From an uncultured Prochlorococcus sp. (GTDB taxonomy: Bacteria; Cyanobacteriota; Cyanobacteriia; PCC-6307; Cyanobiaceae): a stretch of DNA of 64,000 nucleotides. Each line of letters opens with the position of its first letter. The first letter of the stretch is position 1. Below the pieces are notes generated by a model, which saw nothing but the letters and a program-made list of their open reading frames with translations, made no database searches and was not told the origin of the DNA. Location of the stretch: positions 66,525 through 130,524 of the forward strand of contig NZ_CACOFR010000004.1 of assembly GCF_902626525.1 (NCBI RefSeq). The letters are read 5' to 3'. Shown one piece after another: positions 63,079-64,000 of this stretch. Position numbers and translations under genes: made by a program.

Positions 63079-63849
63079 TTATTCATATGGTCTAATTGGA
63101 AGTTTTTTTTCAAGGAGGAAAGTTTTTATTTCTTTTAAAGTAAGTTTCTTATCGTGAAGTAATGATGCTAAAAGTGCTGCAGATGCATTGCCTTTCATGA
63201 AAACATCATAGATATCTTCTAGACAGCCTGCTCCTCCAGATGCAATTACTGGGACGCTAGTAATATTGGCAACGGATTCAGTCAAATTTAAATCATATCC
63301 ATTCTGAGTGCCATCACCATCCATTGAAGTGAGTAAAATTTCCCCTGCGCCTAATTCCTCCACTTTCTTTACCCAACTTAATACATCTATTCCAGTGTTT
63401 TCTCTCCCTCCTTTTACATATACCTCCCATTGATCAAGCTTATTAACTTTTCTTCTAGCATCAATTGCAATTACGATGCATTGAGCACCAAATTCTTTAG
63501 AACTTTTAGAAATTAAATCAGGATTCCTAACAGCAGAAGAATTCAAACTCACTTTATCCGCTCCTGCTCTTAAAAGATCATTAATAGAAGTAACAGAATC
63601 AATCCCGCCACCAACTGTGAAGGGTATTTTGACTGCTTTTGCTGTTCTTGAGACAAGTTCAACTAATGTATTTCTATTTTCTACACTTGCTCTGATATCC
63701 AAAAATACTAATTCATCTGCGCCTTCATCAGAATACCTACAAGCCATTTCAACTGGATCACCGGAGTCTCTCAAGTTAATAAAATTTACACCTTTTACGA
63801 CTCTGCCATTGGCGACATCTAAACAAGGAATTAAACGAAGAGCAACCAT
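63079..63849 (-). CDS. hisF: Imidazole glycerol phosphate synthase, cyclase subunit
   Basis: Uses ammonia from HisH to close the imidazole ring in histidine synthesis. The (beta/alpha)8 barrel begins [18 protein letters not shown], with the catalytic Asp in [41 protein letters not shown] (second catalytic Asp) and [19 protein letters not shown] phosphate loop are all present. The 256-residue length is exact for HisF. The ATG gives [15 protein letters not shown]. No other his gene is nearby, as is common in cyanobacteria. Confidence 0.97.
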   Translation of the reverse strand: MVALRLIPCLDVANGRVVKGVNFINLRDSGDPVEMACRYSDEGADELVFLDIRASVENRNTLVELVSRTAKAVKIPFTVGGGIDSVTSINDLLRAGADKVSLNSSAVRNPDLISKSSKEFGAQCIVIAIDARRKVNKLDQWEVYVKGGRENTGIDVLSWVKKVEELGAGEILLTSMDGDGTQNGYDLNLTESVANITSVPVIASGGAGCLEDIYDVFMKGNASAALLASLLHDKKLTLKEIKTFLLEKKLPIRPYE

Positions 63850-63908
63850 TTTAGTAAAAATTGTCCAAATACTGTTAATCTTGCATAATAGCTTTCATTT
63901 TACCTCTT

Positions 63909-64000
63909 ATGGCTGAAACAAAATTATTACCGAAAATTGGTAGTAAAATCAAAATTAACATTAACAAAGTAAAAGATAGACTACCAGCGAAATTAATTGA
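63909..64000 (+). CDS. Small DUF2862-like protein, 3' end outside window
   Basis: Only the first 30 codons are in the window: MAETKLLPKIGSKIKININ then KVKDRLPAKLI. The basic, beta-prone opening PKIGSKIKININKVKDRLP matches what I recall of a short cyanobacterial DUF2862-type protein with an SH3-like fold; this rests on few residues. It is divergent from hisF with a 59-base spacer. The ATG is clear. The remainder is needed for a firm call. Confidence 0.5.
   Translation, partial: MAETKLLPKIGSKIKININKVKDRLPAKLI

Noticed and set aside
1-64000. CRISPR arrays, insertion sequences and prophage
   Set aside because: No spaced direct repeats, transposase or phage gene was seen; the only tandem repeats are inside two coding regions.

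Overview
The window is a gene-dense, strongly A+T-rich stretch of a cyanobacterial chromosome. It most likely comes from a high-light-adapted Prochlorococcus. The evidence is photosystem I genes (psaF-psaJ), cytochrome b6f genes (petC-petA), ndhB, a high-light-inducible (Hli) protein, cyanobacterial orphan families (DUF3153, DUF3067, DUF2232, cyAbrB), a streamlined layout with very short gaps and frequent 4-base overlaps, many non-ATG starts, and no insertion sequence, prophage, integron or CRISPR array.

Layout. 1-5.4 kb: the tail of a DUF3153 gene, priA, an unresolved 325-base gap, principal sigma factor rpoD and hemC. 5.4-13.2 kb: inorganic pyrophosphatase, an M32 carboxypeptidase, then a forward run of YjbQ-family protein, pterin carbinolamine dehydratase, a CobW/COG0523 metallochaperone and a FutB-type iron permease, facing a larC plus LPG-synthase-like membrane-protein pair. 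13.2-21.8 kb: two hypotheticals, xthA, hemL, a prohibitin, a reverse run with YajQ, a SLOG-like protein and a BioD/DRTGG protein, then an SDR and methionine aminopeptidase. 21.8-27.3 kb: rplS, tRNA-Trp, a small SH3-like protein, tRNA-Asp, gltX, a Na+/H+ antiporter, an hli gene missing from the ORF track, and tsaD. 27.3-35.7 kb: psaF-psaJ, gmk, RqcH/NFACT, tatC, petC-petA-lgt-cobM and a RodZ-like protein. 35.7-42.7 kb: ppx, UbiA-type prenyltransferase, LD-carboxypeptidase, ispD, fabG, a small membrane protein missing from the track, and a solitary groEL with GGM repeats. 42.7-50.3 kb: a reverse ctaA-ctaB-ABC exporter operon divergent from ctaC-ctaD-ctaE. 50.3-64 kb: cyAbrB, ribE, an iron-sulfur aldo/keto reductase, a reverse topA-lipoprotein-DUF2232-cobT-binding protein operon, ndhB with a LolD-type ATPase, birA, a DUF721 protein, ubiE/menG, hisF and the start of a small gene.

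How it works together. Tetrapyrrole supply (hemC, hemL, ctaA, ctaB, cobM, cobT), photosynthetic and respiratory electron transport (psaF/J, petC/A, ndhB, ctaC-E, the UbiA and UbiE quinone steps) and housekeeping dominate. This is core genome, and I see no obvious new defence or mobile system. The best leads are the priA-rpoD gap (a structured RNA candidate on one strand and a protein-like frame joined to priA on the other), the conserved-looking SLOG + BioD/DRTGG pair, an exporter co-transcribed with heme-A genes, a divergent biotin-ligase loop, a larC with no other lar gene in view, and three short genes the ORF track misses.
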